64,000 nucleotides of DNA from Coralliovum pocilloporae (GTDB lineage: Bacteria > Pseudomonadota > Alphaproteobacteria > Rhizobiales > Cohaesibacteraceae): positions 1,573,501-1,637,500 of the forward strand of contig NZ_CP132542.1 in assembly GCF_030845175.1 (NCBI RefSeq). Reading direction: 5' to 3'. The notes under the pieces were generated by a model. It was not told the DNA's origin and ran no database searches. It worked only from the letters and a program-made list of their open reading frames with translations. Both the position numbers and the translations under genes were made by a program. Shown piece after piece: positions 19,575-29,639 of this stretch (its first letter is position 1; the number at the start of each line of letters is the position of its first letter).

Positions 19575-21857
19575 ATGTCTCGAAAGAATGACGCCTCTGA
19601 CGGCCAGGTTTCGGTTACGGATCAGGAAGCGCTGCGATTTCATCAGCAGGGACAGCCTGGAAAGATTGAAATCAACCCGACAAAGCCCATGGCCACCCAG
19701 CGCGATCTGTCGCTGGCCTATTCTCCGGGCGTGGCGGCACCGGTGCTGGCGATTGCTGAAGACCCGAGCCGTGCCTTTGACTATACATCGCGTGGCAACA
19801 TGGTTGCCGTCATTTCAAACGGCTCAGCCATTCTTGGTCTTGGCAATCTCGGTGCGCTGGCATCAAAGCCGGTGATGGAGGGAAAAGCTGTTCTCTTCAA
19901 GCGGTTTGCCGATGTGGATGCCATTGATCTTGAGGTTGATACTCAGGATGTGGATGAATTCATCAATGCGGTGCGCTATCTCGGCGTCACATTTGGCGGC
20001 ATCAATCTTGAGGATATCAAGGGGCCGGACTGTTTCATCATTGAGCAGAGACTGCGGGAGCTGATGGATATCCCGGTCTTCCATGATGATCAGCATGGAA
20101 CGGCCATCATTGTGGCGGCCGGTCTCATCAACGCGCTTCATCTGACCGGCCGGAATATCAAGACAACGAAGATCGTCTGTAACGGTGCTGGTGCGGCTGG
20201 TATTGCCTGTATCGAACTGGTCAAGGCCATGGGTGTGCCCCATAACAATGTCATCCTCTGCGACACCAAGGGGCCGATTTATGCGGGTCGCGATTTCGGC
20301 ATGAACCAGTGGAAAGCCGCTCACGCAGTTGAAACGGATGCACGCAGCCTGGAAGAGGCCATGGATGGGGCCGATGTTTTCTTCGGAGTGTCGGTCAAGG
20401 GTGCTCTGACGCAGGATATGGTCGCCTCCATGGCGGATAACCCGATCATCTTTGCCATGGCCAATCCGGACCCGGAAATCACCCCGGAGGAAGTTGCGGA
20501 CGTTCGGGATGATGCCATCATGGCGACAGGGCGCTCGGATTATCCGAACCAGATCAACAATGTGCTTGGGTTTCCCTATATTTTCCGCGGAGCACTGGAT
20601 GTCCAGGCGTCCGCCATCAACGACCAGATGAAGATTGCGGCAGCCCATGCCCTGGCCAATCTTGCCCGGGAAGATGTTCCCGATGAGGTGGCCAGTGCCT
20701 ATCGCGGCAACAGGCCGAAATTCGGCCCGAACTACATCATTCCCGTGCCGTTTGATCCACGTCTCATCAGTGCGGTTCCGCCCGCTGTTGCTCAGGCAGC
20801 GATGGAATCAGGCGTTGCCAAGCGTCCGTTGATGGACCTGGAGCTTTACTCCCATCAGCTTTCTGCCCGCCGGGATCCGGTCGCAGGAACCCTGCATAGA
20901 ATCTCCACCCGGGTCCGGCGCAATCCGAAGCGGGTTGTCTTCGCTGAGGGAGAAGAAGAGCAGGTCATCCGCGCTGCAGCGTCCTTCGTCAATCAGGGGC
21001 TTGGAACCGCAATCCTTGTCGGGCGGGATCACGAAATCCGGGCGACGGCGGACCGTGCCGGTATCGAGCTGAACGAGAATATCGTGCTGATGAATTCGCA
21101 GAGCTCATCCAGAACCGAGGATTATGCGGAATATCTTTACAGGCGCCTGCAGCGTAAGGGTCATCTGTTCCGGGACTGCCAGCGCCTTGCAAAGCATGAT
21201 CGCAATTATTTTGCCGGCAGTATGGTGGCTTTGGGAGATGCTGACGCGGTTGTCAGCGGCGTGACGCGGAACTACTCCGTCGTGCTGGAAGACATGAAAA
21301 CCGTGATTGATCCCAAGCCCGGCCAGCGTGTCATTGGTGTTTCACTGGCTTTGTGCCGGGGGCGAACGGTTCTGATCGCCGATACTGCCGTGCATGATAT
21401 GCCGACAGCGGAAGAGCTCGCGGATATTGCTGAAGAGGCGGCTGCCGTGGCCCGTCGTCTTGGGCATGAACCGCGTGTTGCCCTGTTGGCCTATTCCACC
21501 TTTGGTCATCCACCGGGAGAGCGGTCCAACAAGCTCCGGGAAGCGGTGGAAATTCTGGATTCGCGTCGGGTTGACTTTGAGTATGACGGCGAGATGGCGG
21601 CTGATGTGGCTCTGAACAAGGAGTTGATGGCAGCCTATCCGTTCTGTCGCCTCTCAGGTCCGGCCAATGTTCTGGTCATGCCAGCCTTCCACTCTGCGTC
21701 AATTGCCACCAAAATGCTGCAGGAGCTGGGTGGCTCAACGGTTATTGGTCCGCTGCTGGTGGGCTTTGAGAAGTCTGTCCAGATTGTCACGCTCGGTGCA
21801 AAGGATTCCGATATCGTCAATATGGCCGCGCTGGCTGCCTACAATGTAGGTGGATAG
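19575..21857 (+). CDS. maeB: NADP-dependent malic enzyme with phosphotransacetylase-like C-terminal domain
   Basis: Oxidatively decarboxylates malate to pyruvate with NAD(P)+. The first 430 or so residues are the malic enzyme ([40 protein letters not shown], and an NAD-binding loop at [20 protein letters not shown]). The last 320 or so residues resemble phosphate acetyltransferase ([39 protein letters not shown]), typical of the long MaeB class, where this domain is regulatory rather than catalytic. I chose the ATG at 19575 (760 residues) with GAAGAAAGAAAG upstream; a TTG at 19554 would add seven residues. Confidence 0.95.
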   Translation: MSRKNDASDGQVSVTDQEALRFHQQGQPGKIEINPTKPMATQRDLSLAYSPGVAAPVLAIAEDPSRAFDYTSRGNMVAVISNGSAILGLGNLGALASKPVMEGKAVLFKRFADVDAIDLEVDTQDVDEFINAVRYLGVTFGGINLEDIKGPDCFIIEQRLRELMDIPVFHDDQHGTAIIVAAGLINALHLTGRNIKTTKIVCNGAGAAGIACIELVKAMGVPHNNVILCDTKGPIYAGRDFGMNQWKAAHAVETDARSLEEAMDGADVFFGVSVKGALTQDMVASMADNPIIFAMANPDPEITPEEVADVRDDAIMATGRSDYPNQINNVLGFPYIFRGALDVQASAINDQMKIAAAHALANLAREDVPDEVASAYRGNRPKFGPNYIIPVPFDPRLISAVPPAVAQAAMESGVAKRPLMDLELYSHQLSARRDPVAGTLHRISTRVRRNPKRVVFAEGEEEQVIRAAASFVNQGLGTAILVGRDHEIRATADRAGIELNENIVLMNSQSSSRTEDYAEYLYRRLQRKGHLFRDCQRLAKHDRNYFAGSMVALGDADAVVSGVTRNYSVVLEDMKTVIDPKPGQRVIGVSLALCRGRTVLIADTAVHDMPTAEELADIAEEAAAVARRLGHEPRVALLAYSTFGHPPGERSNKLREAVEILDSRRVDFEYDGEMAADVALNKELMAAYPFCRLSGPANVLVMPAFHSASIATKMLQELGGSTVIGPLLVGFEKSVQIVTLGAKDSDIVNMAALAAYNVGG

Positions 21858-21875
21858 AGCCCTGACTCTAACGAC

Positions 21876-21904
21876 AGCCCGGGCCATTTGCTCTGGTCCG
21901 GGCT
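21876..21904 (+). terminator. Terminator hairpin after maeB
   Basis: AGCCCGGGCCA and TGGTCCGGGCT form an 11-bp stem with one G-T pair and a seven-base loop, 18 bases after the maeB stop. The following TTCC is a weak U-tract. It lies between convergent maeB and olsB and may serve both. Confidence 0.65.
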
Positions 21905-21935
21905 GCTTCCAAAACAGGTCTTCAGATAACCAGGA

Positions 21936-22868
21936 TCAGTTCGCGCGACGCCGGGTCTGACCGCTGTAATAATTGACGTAGCGGTCATCAATCTGGCTGA
22001 TCGGGATAACGATAAACACATCGGTGGTCCCGAACTGGTAATCAATTACGGCACCATCTCCCACATAGGCACCGAGGCGCATGTAACCCTTGATCAGCGG
22101 CGGCAACTGTCTGAGCACGGCTTTCTGATCAACCGCTTCCAGCGGCATGCGGTTCATGTGAACATAACGGCTCTGCACGGCGCGGGCAGACCAGGTGTCC
22201 GGCGCTGATGCGCTGTGGTGAATGAAACTCAGCTGTTCCGCCAGTTCCTGAGGGTCCGTGCCTTCAATACTGGCACAGCCAAACAGAACATCAATATTGT
22301 GCATGCAGATATAGGACCAAATGCCCTGCCAGAGTAGCTCGACCGTTCTCTTGCTGCGATAAGATTTCAGAACGCAGGATCGGCCAAGCTCAAGAAAGGT
22401 CTTGTCCGGGTTCTGTTCTATCAGACCGCTGATGTCATATTCATCTGTTGTATAAAAACCGTGGTTGAGCTCAGCAACATCCTGCCGCAACAAGCGGTAA
22501 GTGCCGACAATCTGCGGTTTCTTGCGGCGGAAACGACCTGAAACCGGCTCATGATCAATAACCAGCAGATGATCACAGATAGCATCGAACTTGTCGGCAT
22601 CACGCCGGGTTGCCCGGGTCATCTTGTTCGGTTTGGCCGACATCTCTTCATAGAAAACCCGATAGCGCAGGCGCTGAGCCTTGCGGATCTCTCTTGGTGT
22701 GCGGGCAAGCCGGACTTCCAGAGATCCGATTCGTCCCAGCGTATCACCCTGGCTTGCAATCTCTCCCCGGCGCGGCAAGGGGATGACGTTACTGGCGAGT
22801 GGGGTGAACCGCTTGACCAGACGCGTGGTTGACAATCTCTGAGGGCGCATCATTGGTTTCCTGAACAT
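21936..22868 (-). CDS. olsB: OlsB-type ornithine N-alpha-acyltransferase
   Basis: GNAT-fold enzyme of the PF13444 (Acetyltransf_5) family, which in rhizobia transfers a 3-hydroxyacyl chain from acyl carrier protein to ornithine, the first step of ornithine-lipid synthesis. Family marks are RLARTPREIRKAQRLRYRVF (about 52-71), DADKFDAICDHLLVID, VGTYRLLRQ and LELGRSCVLKSYRSKRTVEL. Length 310 is close to rhizobial OlsB. The ATG at 22868 gives a basic N-terminal leader of about 45 residues. No olsA is adjacent; the plsC homologue at 7.3 kb is the nearest candidate second acyltransferase. Confidence 0.85.
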   Translation of the reverse strand: MFRKPMMRPQRLSTTRLVKRFTPLASNVIPLPRRGEIASQGDTLGRIGSLEVRLARTPREIRKAQRLRYRVFYEEMSAKPNKMTRATRRDADKFDAICDHLLVIDHEPVSGRFRRKKPQIVGTYRLLRQDVAELNHGFYTTDEYDISGLIEQNPDKTFLELGRSCVLKSYRSKRTVELLWQGIWSYICMHNIDVLFGCASIEGTDPQELAEQLSFIHHSASAPDTWSARAVQSRYVHMNRMPLEAVDQKAVLRQLPPLIKGYMRLGAYVGDGAVIDYQFGTTDVFIVIPISQIDDRYVNYYSGQTRRRAN

Positions 22869-23022
22869 TCCGGCAGTTTATCACATGCCGGGCCTTTCGC
22901 CATCTAAGTTTCTGTGTGCAGCGGCTGAACCGGGATCGGTTCAATCCATCAAAACACACGTCATCCATAAGACAGGCTCATGACAGAATGACGACGGAAT
23001 TTACGGGTCTGAATCCTACAGC

Positions 23023-23122
23023 GTGCTTCTGAAAAGTTGATAGACTTTTCAGATAAAAGCTCGCGCAGAAACAAACTCGTAAAGCGCCGCTACCAATTCA
23101 AGTTAAAGGTCTGGTACTTTAA
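23023..23122. repeat. Dispersed ~100-base intergenic repeat, copy 1
   Basis: This stretch matches 35572-35670 in the same orientation with about five substitutions and a two-base length difference. It contains a perfect 10-bp hairpin, TCTGAAAAGT (23028-23037) with ACTTTTCAGA (23044-23053), and a degenerate second inverted repeat, TAAAG...CTTTA. Its end overlaps the stop codon of the hybrid kinase gene. Size and two-hairpin layout resemble the RIME elements reported in Rhizobium; relatedness in sequence is untested. Confidence 0.85.
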
Positions 23123-25425
23123 CGGGATGCGATATCGGCAAGAAGGCTCTGCAGGCGTTCAGGATCGATAGGCTTGGTGATAAAGCCGTCGAATTGCAGG
23201 TCATCAGGGTTTTGGCCGTCCTCGGCCAGAACATCTGCTGTGAGGGCGACTACAGGAACCGGGGCGCGACCCAGCTCCTGTTCATCTTCCCGGATCTGCC
23301 TGAGGGCGGATCTGCCATCCACTCGGGGCATGTGAAGATCCATCAGGATCAGGTCGTAGGTTCTTTCCCGGGCGGCCATGATACCTGCATCACCATCGGC
23401 AACCCGTGCGGGTCGATGGCCTGTTTTCTGCAACAGGGTTGTGACCAGAAGCGCGTTGACATCATTGTCTTCCACAACGAGCACTTTCAGCGCAGACACG
23501 GGCGCTGGCTTGTCTGCATCAGTATCAAGGATCGTTTCCGGCGCTTTATCGAGCGGGGTCGTGTGATCATCCGGATCAAGAAGCTGATCGAGCAGTCGCT
23601 TGAGTGTTGCCGATCTGATCGGGCGAACCAGAAAAGCGTCCAGTCCCTGGGCCTGCCAGTCATTCAGCCTGTTGCGACCGTCATGGGTGAGAATGACTGC
23701 ACGGGGGATATCCGGCAGTGATATTTCTCTGAACCGGGTCGATACAGTTTCGGGGTTCTGCTCACCAGTATCCGCGTAAAGCAGAAGATCCGGTTTGAAC
23801 TTATCATCAAACCTGATGTCTTTCAGGTCGGACGCGATGGTAACGTGATGGCCGAGTGCCTCAAGATCGGTTTTCAGAGCTGGTGCTTCCAGCGGGCTGT
23901 CCCAGATAATCAGGCAATGACCCGGATCTGAGGACGATTCAGTTACAGAGGCGGGGTCTGCCTTGACAGACAACACAAAATGGAAGCGACTGCCGGATGT
24001 GCCTGTCTCAACATCAATATGGCTGCCCATCAGGTGGACGATGCGCTGGGAAATTGAAAGCCCAAGGCCGCTGCCGCCATGCAGGCGCGTGGGGCCTTCG
24101 TCTGCCTGGGTGAACTCATCAAAGACGGCTTCTACCGGCTCAACCGCGATGCCGGGCCCTGTGTCCTCAACGGAAAAGGTCAGGTGATAATGTCCGTCTT
24201 CCTTATCCGGTTCAGAGGATATGGACACCCGGACGCCACCGGTCTCTGTGAATTTGACCGCATTGCCGATCAGGTTGAGAAGAACCTGCCGCAAGCGGCT
24301 ACCGTCAAGCATGATGTTTGAAGGCAGGGCCGGGTCAAGCTGTATGGCCAGATCAAGGGATTTTGCATAGGCCTTGGGAGCGAACAGTTCGGCCAGCTTT
24401 TCAACCAGATCCCGAATATCCGTGGGCTCTGAACTCAGATCCAGCCGCCCGGCCTCAATGCGTGAGATGTCGAGCAGGTCGTTGATCAGTTCAAGAAGAG
24501 CCAGGCCGGAAGACTGGGCAATATCCGCGTAATTCCGCTGCTCCGGAGAAAGCTCGGTATCCATCAGCAGGCCGGTCATGCCCAGAATGCCGTTAAGTGG
24601 CGTACGGATTTCATGACTGACCGTGGCCAGAAAACGGGACTTGGCGCTGTTGGCATCCTCAGCCGCGATCTTCGCGTCTGTCAGGGCCGTCTCATGCGCC
24701 TTGCGGTTGGAAATGTCCTGCGCCAGGGTCAGTGTCGAGGTGACACGGTTTGCCTCATCCCGGATGGTGATATCACGCCAGGAGAACCAGCAGGGACCTG
24801 ACACCGTCTGCAATTGCAGGTCAATATCGCCTTCACCATTGACCGAAATGGTATTGTAGCTTTCTGTCAGATGATCCAGATCGAGTGTGTTGCCGATCCT
24901 GATATGCGGATTGCCCGCAAGAAGGCGGCTGGCCGATGGGTTCATATAGGTGATGCGATCATTGGAATCCCGCTCCAGAACCACATCTCCGGACTGGTCG
25001 ATCAGGGCGCGGTAGTGTTGAAGGGTGTCCCGCAGTTCCCAGATTTCATCCTGGAGCTGCTCGCTTTGATCCGCTGAAGCCCTGACAGCAAGGGCTGAAC
25101 CGTTTGAAGAGAGGCTCGTCGAGGTCTTGAAGAGCCGCTGTTGACCGGATCCGTCCGGGGTGCCAAGCAGAAGGCCAAGGCAGAGGCTGCCAAAAGCTGA
25201 GGGCACGAGGGCAAACCCGTAATGACCCAGCAGGACAAACAGAAGTGCAATCCCCAGATTGGCAAGTCCGGCGCATAGCAGAACAACGGCACGCGTCTGC
25301 CGGGATGGATAAGATGTCTTGCGGCGGCGTAATGTCTTTGAGGCAGGCCGCGCGAAGACAGGCGGCGGCGATGGCCGCTCTGCTGAATCCGGTCCTGTTC
25401 CCTTATGTATCAGCCGCTCTCTCAA
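23119..25425 (-). CDS. Membrane hybrid sensor histidine kinase with PAS and two receiver-type domains
   Basis: A 768-residue protein: basic N-terminus, two transmembrane segments at about 45-90, a short coiled segment, PAS at about 135-240 (ALIDQSGDVVLERDSNDRI), HisKA with the phosphoacceptor H271 (FLATVSHEIRTPLNGILGM), HATPase_c with N-box NLIGNAVKF and G-boxes DTGPGIA and GGSGLGLSI, then two receiver-like domains. The first (about 502-615) lacks the acidic pair and the phosphoaccepting Asp; the second (about 647-765) is intact, with VVEDND and D696 in LMDLHMP. No histidine phosphotransferase or output regulator is adjacent, so it is an orphan. The stimulus is unknown. The stop codon lies within the dispersed repeat. 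Confidence 0.92.
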   Translation of the reverse strand: MRERLIHKGTGPDSAERPSPPPVFARPASKTLRRRKTSYPSRQTRAVVLLCAGLANLGIALLFVLLGHYGFALVPSAFGSLCLGLLLGTPDGSGQQRLFKTSTSLSSNGSALAVRASADQSEQLQDEIWELRDTLQHYRALIDQSGDVVLERDSNDRITYMNPSASRLLAGNPHIRIGNTLDLDHLTESYNTISVNGEGDIDLQLQTVSGPCWFSWRDITIRDEANRVTSTLTLAQDISNRKAHETALTDAKIAAEDANSAKSRFLATVSHEIRTPLNGILGMTGLLMDTELSPEQRNYADIAQSSGLALLELINDLLDISRIEAGRLDLSSEPTDIRDLVEKLAELFAPKAYAKSLDLAIQLDPALPSNIMLDGSRLRQVLLNLIGNAVKFTETGGVRVSISSEPDKEDGHYHLTFSVEDTGPGIAVEPVEAVFDEFTQADEGPTRLHGGSGLGLSISQRIVHLMGSHIDVETGTSGSRFHFVLSVKADPASVTESSSDPGHCLIIWDSPLEAPALKTDLEALGHHVTIASDLKDIRFDDKFKPDLLLYADTGEQNPETVSTRFREISLPDIPRAVILTHDGRNRLNDWQAQGLDAFLVRPIRSATLKRLLDQLLDPDDHTTPLDKAPETILDTDADKPAPVSALKVLVVEDNDVNALLVTTLLQKTGHRPARVADGDAGIMAARERTYDLILMDLHMPRVDGRSALRQIREDEQELGRAPVPVVALTADVLAEDGQNPDDLQFDGFITKPIDPERLQSLLADIASR

Positions 25426-25493
25426 CGGTCTCTCCGCTCTTGATCGGGCGGATCATGACATGAGATGTTTAAGACCGGCTGAACAAGAACAGT

Positions 25494-27026
25494 CTAAAAT
25501 GCCTTTGTACCGGTGTTTTCAAGAGCGCGGTAACTGAGAGATTCAGCCAGATGCAGGCGATTGACCCCGGGATCTCCATCAAGATCGGCAATACTGCGCG
25601 CAACCTTGAGAACCCGATGATAACCGCGGGCGGAAAGCTGCATCTTGTCTGCGGCCTCCTGAAGGAGGTCTGCGGCGGCCTGATCCAGGTTGATCACATC
25701 CTCAATACGGGCGGGCGGGCATTGAGCATTTGTCCGGCAATCCGGGATGCCAAGCGCCTCAAATCGTGCTTTTTGGCGGTCACGTGCCGCAGCAACCCTG
25801 TCTGCAACAGTTGCAGACTGTTCCGCTTTCTCAGAGCGGACCAGGTCGCTGGCAGTCACGGCGGGGACTTCAATACGAATGTCAATCCTGTCCATGAACG
25901 GGCCGGACACACGAGCCTGATAATCTGATGCACAGCGTGGCCCCCGCTTGCAGCTGTGCCCGGGTTCTCCGGCATACCCGCAACGGCAGGGATTCATCGC
26001 AGCAACGAGCTGAACACGCGCCGGATAGGTAACCCTGTAATTGGCTCGCGCAATGCTGGTTTCGCCTGTTTCCAGTGGCTGGCGCAGAGAATCCAGGACC
26101 TGAGGGGTGAATTCCGGTAACTCGTCGAGAAACAGGACCCCATTGTGGGCCAGTGAGATTTCCCCGGGCCTGGTGCGCAGGCCACCGCCCACAAGAGCCG
26201 CCATCGAGGCCGAATGATGCGGTGCCCGGAAGGGGCGTCTGTCGGTCAGTTGCCCATCAGACAGGGTGCCGGCAATCGATTGCACCATGGAAACGTCCAG
26301 CAGTTCCTTTGGTGAGAGTGGCGGCAGAATGGACGGCAGGCGGCTGGCCAGCATGGATTTACCCGAACCGGGAGGACCGACCATCAGCAGGTTATGGCCA
26401 CCGGCGGCGGCTATTTCCAAAGCCCGCTTTGCCATCTGCTGGCCCTTGATATCAGCCAGATCCGGCAGGTCAGTGGCCGGTTTGTGCATCCGGGCCTCTG
26501 GTCGCGACAGGATTTGCGTGCCCTTGAAATGATTGGCCAGCCCAATGAGGCTGACGGGGGCGAGAATGGTCACATCTTCCCCGGCCCAGGCAGCTTCCGG
26601 GCCGGAACGGGCCGGGCATATGAGGCCAAGTCCGGAACCCGATGCCGCCATGGCTGCAGGCAGGACACCGGCGACTGGCGCGACCGTGCCATCAAGCGCC
26701 AGTTCACCCAGCACCATGTAGTCCTGAAGCTGGTCGGCAGGCAATGCGCCCATGGCAGCCATTAGGCCGAGAGCGATTGGCAGGTCGTAGTGACTGCCTT
26801 CTTTTGGCAGATCCGCAGGAGCAAGGTTGATGGTGATGCGCTTTGCCGGAAGAGCCAGACCTGAGGCAACAAGTGCCGCGCGCACCCGTTCCCTGCTTTC
26901 ACCTACGGCCTTGTCCGGCAGCCCGACAATGGTAAAGGCGTGAGCGCCTGGCCCGATCTGAACCTGAACATCAACCGGGACCGCATCGACCCCTTGAAAA
27001 GCAACTGTCTTGATACGCGAAACCAT
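25494..27026 (-). CDS. comM: YifB/ComM-family Mg-chelatase-like AAA+ ATPase
   Basis: AAA+ protein of the ComM family, which in naturally competent bacteria promotes branch migration of incoming DNA. Order: an N-terminal Lon-protease-like ChlI domain (1-170; TIVGLPDKAVGESRERVRAA), then the AAA+ core with Walker A GPPGSGKS (217-224), Walker B FLDELPEF and the C-terminal Mg_chelatase region with CRCGYAGEPGHSCKRGPRC, a cysteine-rich loop typical of YifB. Length 510 is normal. It is 130 bases downstream of gshB. Competence in this organism is not shown by its presence. Confidence 0.93.
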   Translation of the reverse strand: MVSRIKTVAFQGVDAVPVDVQVQIGPGAHAFTIVGLPDKAVGESRERVRAALVASGLALPAKRITINLAPADLPKEGSHYDLPIALGLMAAMGALPADQLQDYMVLGELALDGTVAPVAGVLPAAMAASGSGLGLICPARSGPEAAWAGEDVTILAPVSLIGLANHFKGTQILSRPEARMHKPATDLPDLADIKGQQMAKRALEIAAAGGHNLLMVGPPGSGKSMLASRLPSILPPLSPKELLDVSMVQSIAGTLSDGQLTDRRPFRAPHHSASMAALVGGGLRTRPGEISLAHNGVLFLDELPEFTPQVLDSLRQPLETGETSIARANYRVTYPARVQLVAAMNPCRCGYAGEPGHSCKRGPRCASDYQARVSGPFMDRIDIRIEVPAVTASDLVRSEKAEQSATVADRVAAARDRQKARFEALGIPDCRTNAQCPPARIEDVINLDQAAADLLQEAADKMQLSARGYHRVLKVARSIADLDGDPGVNRLHLAESLSYRALENTGTKAF

Positions 27027-27156
27027 AGATTCAACCCCAAACAGAACGGGTTTCTGAAGCTATGGCAGAATACTCCCGATCAGAATGCAACCGTATTACA
27101 ACCTAATCGGGAAATCAAGAACATAAAGAGAACGAATTTGCGTGAAGTGCCTGAAC

Positions 27157-28104
27157 TCAGAGAGCGGCGCGCTTCTCCGCAACAACATCCCAGATCATAC
27201 CGGCAATGTCAGGCCCGCCCAGTTTCTGCACAGCCCGGATGCCTGTGGGGGATGTCACGTTGATTTCGGTCAGATATCCACCAATCACATCGATGCCGAC
27301 GAAAATCAGGCCTCTTTCCTTGAGGGCCGGACCAATCCGGGCACAGATTTCACGCTCCCGGTCTGTGAGTTCCGTTTCCGTTGCAGCACCGCCCTGAACC
27401 ATATTGGATCGCAGATCATCTGCAGCCGGAATCCGGTTCACGGCCCCGGCAAAAACGCCGTCTACAAGAATGATGCGTTTGTCACCGGCGCTCACCTCGG
27501 GGCGGAACTGCTGAATGACCCATGGCTCCCTGAAGGTTTCGGAAAACAGCCCATGAAGGGAGCCGAAATTCTGGTCATCCTTGCGCAGCCGGAACACGGC
27601 TGCACCGCCATTGCCGTAAAGCGGCTTGACGACGATATCGCCATATTCATCCCGGAATGCCCGGATTTCAGCCTCATCCCGCGTCACCAGTGTCGGTGGC
27701 ATCAGGTCCGGGAATTCCATCACAAACACCTTTTCAGGCGCGTTGCGCACTTCTGCCGGATCATTCACCACAAGGGTCTGCGGGTGAATGCGTTCAAGCA
27801 GATGGGTGGTGGTGATATAGGCCATATCAAAGGGTGGGTCCTGACGCAGCAGCACCACATCGAAGTCTGTCAGGTCGCGGCGCTCAGCTTCACCGAGAGA
27901 AAAATGAGCCCCTTCAACATCCTGCACCCGCAAAGGCTCGACGGCTGCGCTGACCGTATTGCCACGCATGGCCAGTCTGTCGGGCGTATAGTGATAGAGT
28001 TCCATGCCTCTGGCCTGAGCCTCAAGAAGCAGGGCGAATGTGGAATCGCCTCCGATTTTCACGGTTTCGATATGGTCCATCTGGGCGGCGACTTTAAGCG
28101 GCAT
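27157..28104 (-). CDS. gshB: Glutathione synthetase
   Basis: ATP-grasp enzyme joining gamma-glutamylcysteine and glycine to make glutathione. The N-terminus [21 protein letters not shown] is typical of the bacterial family; ATP-grasp residues lie in [16 protein letters not shown] (about 172-187) and the metal-binding [18 protein letters not shown] (about 278-295). Length 315 matches. The gene order rsmI-yraN-gshB is common in alphaproteobacteria. No gshA is in the window. Confidence 0.96.
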   Translation of the reverse strand: MPLKVAAQMDHIETVKIGGDSTFALLLEAQARGMELYHYTPDRLAMRGNTVSAAVEPLRVQDVEGAHFSLGEAERRDLTDFDVVLLRQDPPFDMAYITTTHLLERIHPQTLVVNDPAEVRNAPEKVFVMEFPDLMPPTLVTRDEAEIRAFRDEYGDIVVKPLYGNGGAAVFRLRKDDQNFGSLHGLFSETFREPWVIQQFRPEVSAGDKRIILVDGVFAGAVNRIPAADDLRSNMVQGGAATETELTDREREICARIGPALKERGLIFVGIDVIGGYLTEINVTSPTGIRAVQKLGGPDIAGMIWDVVAEKRAAL

Positions 28105-28167
28105 GACATTGATCCGTTCAAGCTGAAACTGCCGGGAATGTGTGGTGAAGCGGTTCGAGAATCAAGC

Positions 28168-28551
28168 TCAAAACCCGCTTTCGTCATAGGCGGCCATCAG
28201 ATGGGTCGGAAATTGCCCCGGCGTGATGGCCACAATATCGAAGCGGATGTCCAGATCAGGCATGGTCTGATGGCGGGAAAGCCAGTAATGGCTGGCCTGA
28301 ATGATCCGCTTTCGGTTTTGGGGATGAACGGCAAGAACGGCTTCATCCACACTGTTGCGTGCCTTGACTTCTACCATGGCAATGACACGGCCGCGCCGGG
28401 CGATCAGATCCACTTCTCCCATCGGAGTTTTATAGCGGCGGGCGAGGATCCGGTAGCCTTTCAGCATCAGATAGAGCGCGGCAATCCATTCCGCACGGCG
28501 ACCGCGCCGTTCAGCGGCTTTCCTGTCAGTCCGGCTGGGTTTATGGCGCAT
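28168..28551 (-). CDS. YraN/UPF0102 family nuclease-like protein
   Basis: A 127-residue protein of the UPF0102 family, which has a predicted restriction-endonuclease fold. The conserved core is visible: AERRGRRAEWIAALYLMLKG, then GEVDLIARRGRVIAMVEVKA, with the Asp and Glu-x-Lys residues of a nuclease site (D, E-V-K). The biological role is not known. It overlaps rsmI by 11 bases, and in many proteobacteria the yraN gene is next to rsmI and the LpoA gene, as here. Confidence 0.93.
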   Translation of the reverse strand: MRHKPSRTDRKAAERRGRRAEWIAALYLMLKGYRILARRYKTPMGEVDLIARRGRVIAMVEVKARNSVDEAVLAVHPQNRKRIIQASHYWLSRHQTMPDLDIRFDIVAITPGQFPTHLMAAYDESGF

Positions 28552-29449
28552 CTGATGCCGCTTTGGACAGCTCCAGGGCGCGCTGGTAGACCATGCGTTT
28601 TTGCAGCCCGGTCAGAGCGACGGCTTCAGTAACGGCATCCTTCAGGCGATGTTCCGACAGCAGATCCGTGAGGAGGGCATCAAGATCCTGAGCGCCTGTC
28701 TCCTTTGGTGTGTCCGGAGCGACCATCACCACGATCTCTCCTTTGGGCGGACTGTCTTTGACAGAGGTCGCGAGGTTTTCGAGCGTGTCGTGACGAAATT
28801 CCTCAAATCGCTTGGTCAGCTCGCGCGCTAATGTGGCTGTTCGCTGCGGGCCGAGGCAGGCGCACATGTCATCAAGACTGGCCACAATACGGCTTGGAGC
28901 TTCGTAGAACACCAGCGTTGCCTGAATGGCAGCGAGGTCCGACAGCTGTTTGCGACGGGCTGCAGACTTGTTCGGCAGAAAGCCGCTGAAAAGAAACCGG
29001 TCCGTTGGCAGTCCGGCCGCACAAAGGGCTGTGGTCAGGGCGGATGGTCCGGGAATGGGTACCACCACATGTCCTGCATCGAGGCAGGTTGTGACCAGAC
29101 GATAGCCTGGGTCAGAAATCAACGGCGTTCCCGCGTCGCTGATAAGAGCCACGCATTTGCCATCTGCAAGAGCTGTGGTGATCACGGGTGTCTGCCGTTC
29201 TGCATTGTGCTCGTGATAGGCAATCAGCCTGGCTGAAATGCCGAAATGGTTCAAAAGCGTGCGGCTGACCCGGGTATCCTCACAGGCAATCAGGTCGGCT
29301 GCCGCCAATGTTTCCAGAGCTCTGACGGTGATGTCCCGGAGATTGCCGATCGGGGTCGCAACAATATAGAGGCCGGGCTCAAGACGGGGCGCATCATGCC
29401 GATACCGTCCAATACTGAACCCGCTGTTACCGTGTTCCGATTCGCTCAT
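28541..29449 (-). CDS. rsmI: 16S rRNA (cytidine-1402-2'-O)-methyltransferase
   Basis: SAM-dependent enzyme of the tetrapyrrole-methylase fold that 2'-O-methylates C1402 in the ribosomal P site. Signatures: LYIVATPIGNLRDITVRALE (about 28-47), CEDTRVSRTLLNHFGI, LISDAGTPLISDPGYRLV and PGPSALTTALCAAGLPTDRF. Length 302 includes an N-terminal extension of about 25 residues. It is divergent from the LpoA-like lipoprotein gene, as in Escherichia coli (yraL/yraM). Confidence 0.95.
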   Translation of the reverse strand: MSESEHGNSGFSIGRYRHDAPRLEPGLYIVATPIGNLRDITVRALETLAAADLIACEDTRVSRTLLNHFGISARLIAYHEHNAERQTPVITTALADGKCVALISDAGTPLISDPGYRLVTTCLDAGHVVVPIPGPSALTTALCAAGLPTDRFLFSGFLPNKSAARRKQLSDLAAIQATLVFYEAPSRIVASLDDMCACLGPQRTATLARELTKRFEEFRHDTLENLATSVKDSPPKGEIVVMVAPDTPKETGAQDLDALLTDLLSEHRLKDAVTEAVALTGLQKRMVYQRALELSKAASDAP

Positions 29450-29639
29450 TCTGTGGACGATCCCCCTGATTGGCAGGCAGAGTTGAGTGGTTTTACCGTG
29501 TCAAAGCCGCAACAGACGGCTGATTTAGGTACAATCCGCATGAAAAATGCCCGTTGGGCAAGAGCTTTCTTTGACACCTCTCCTCTCCACCGTCACAATT
29601 GCGGCACATGATGCGGAAAAACCTGATGAGGAGGCCATC

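Noticed and set aside
19863..20648. Minus-strand 261-codon open frame
   Set aside because: Antisense to the malic enzyme domain of maeB.
27142..28632. Plus-strand 496-codon open frame
   Set aside because: It lies opposite gshB, yraN and the end of rsmI, which are well-supported genes; its product has no family features and is a shadow of codon bias.
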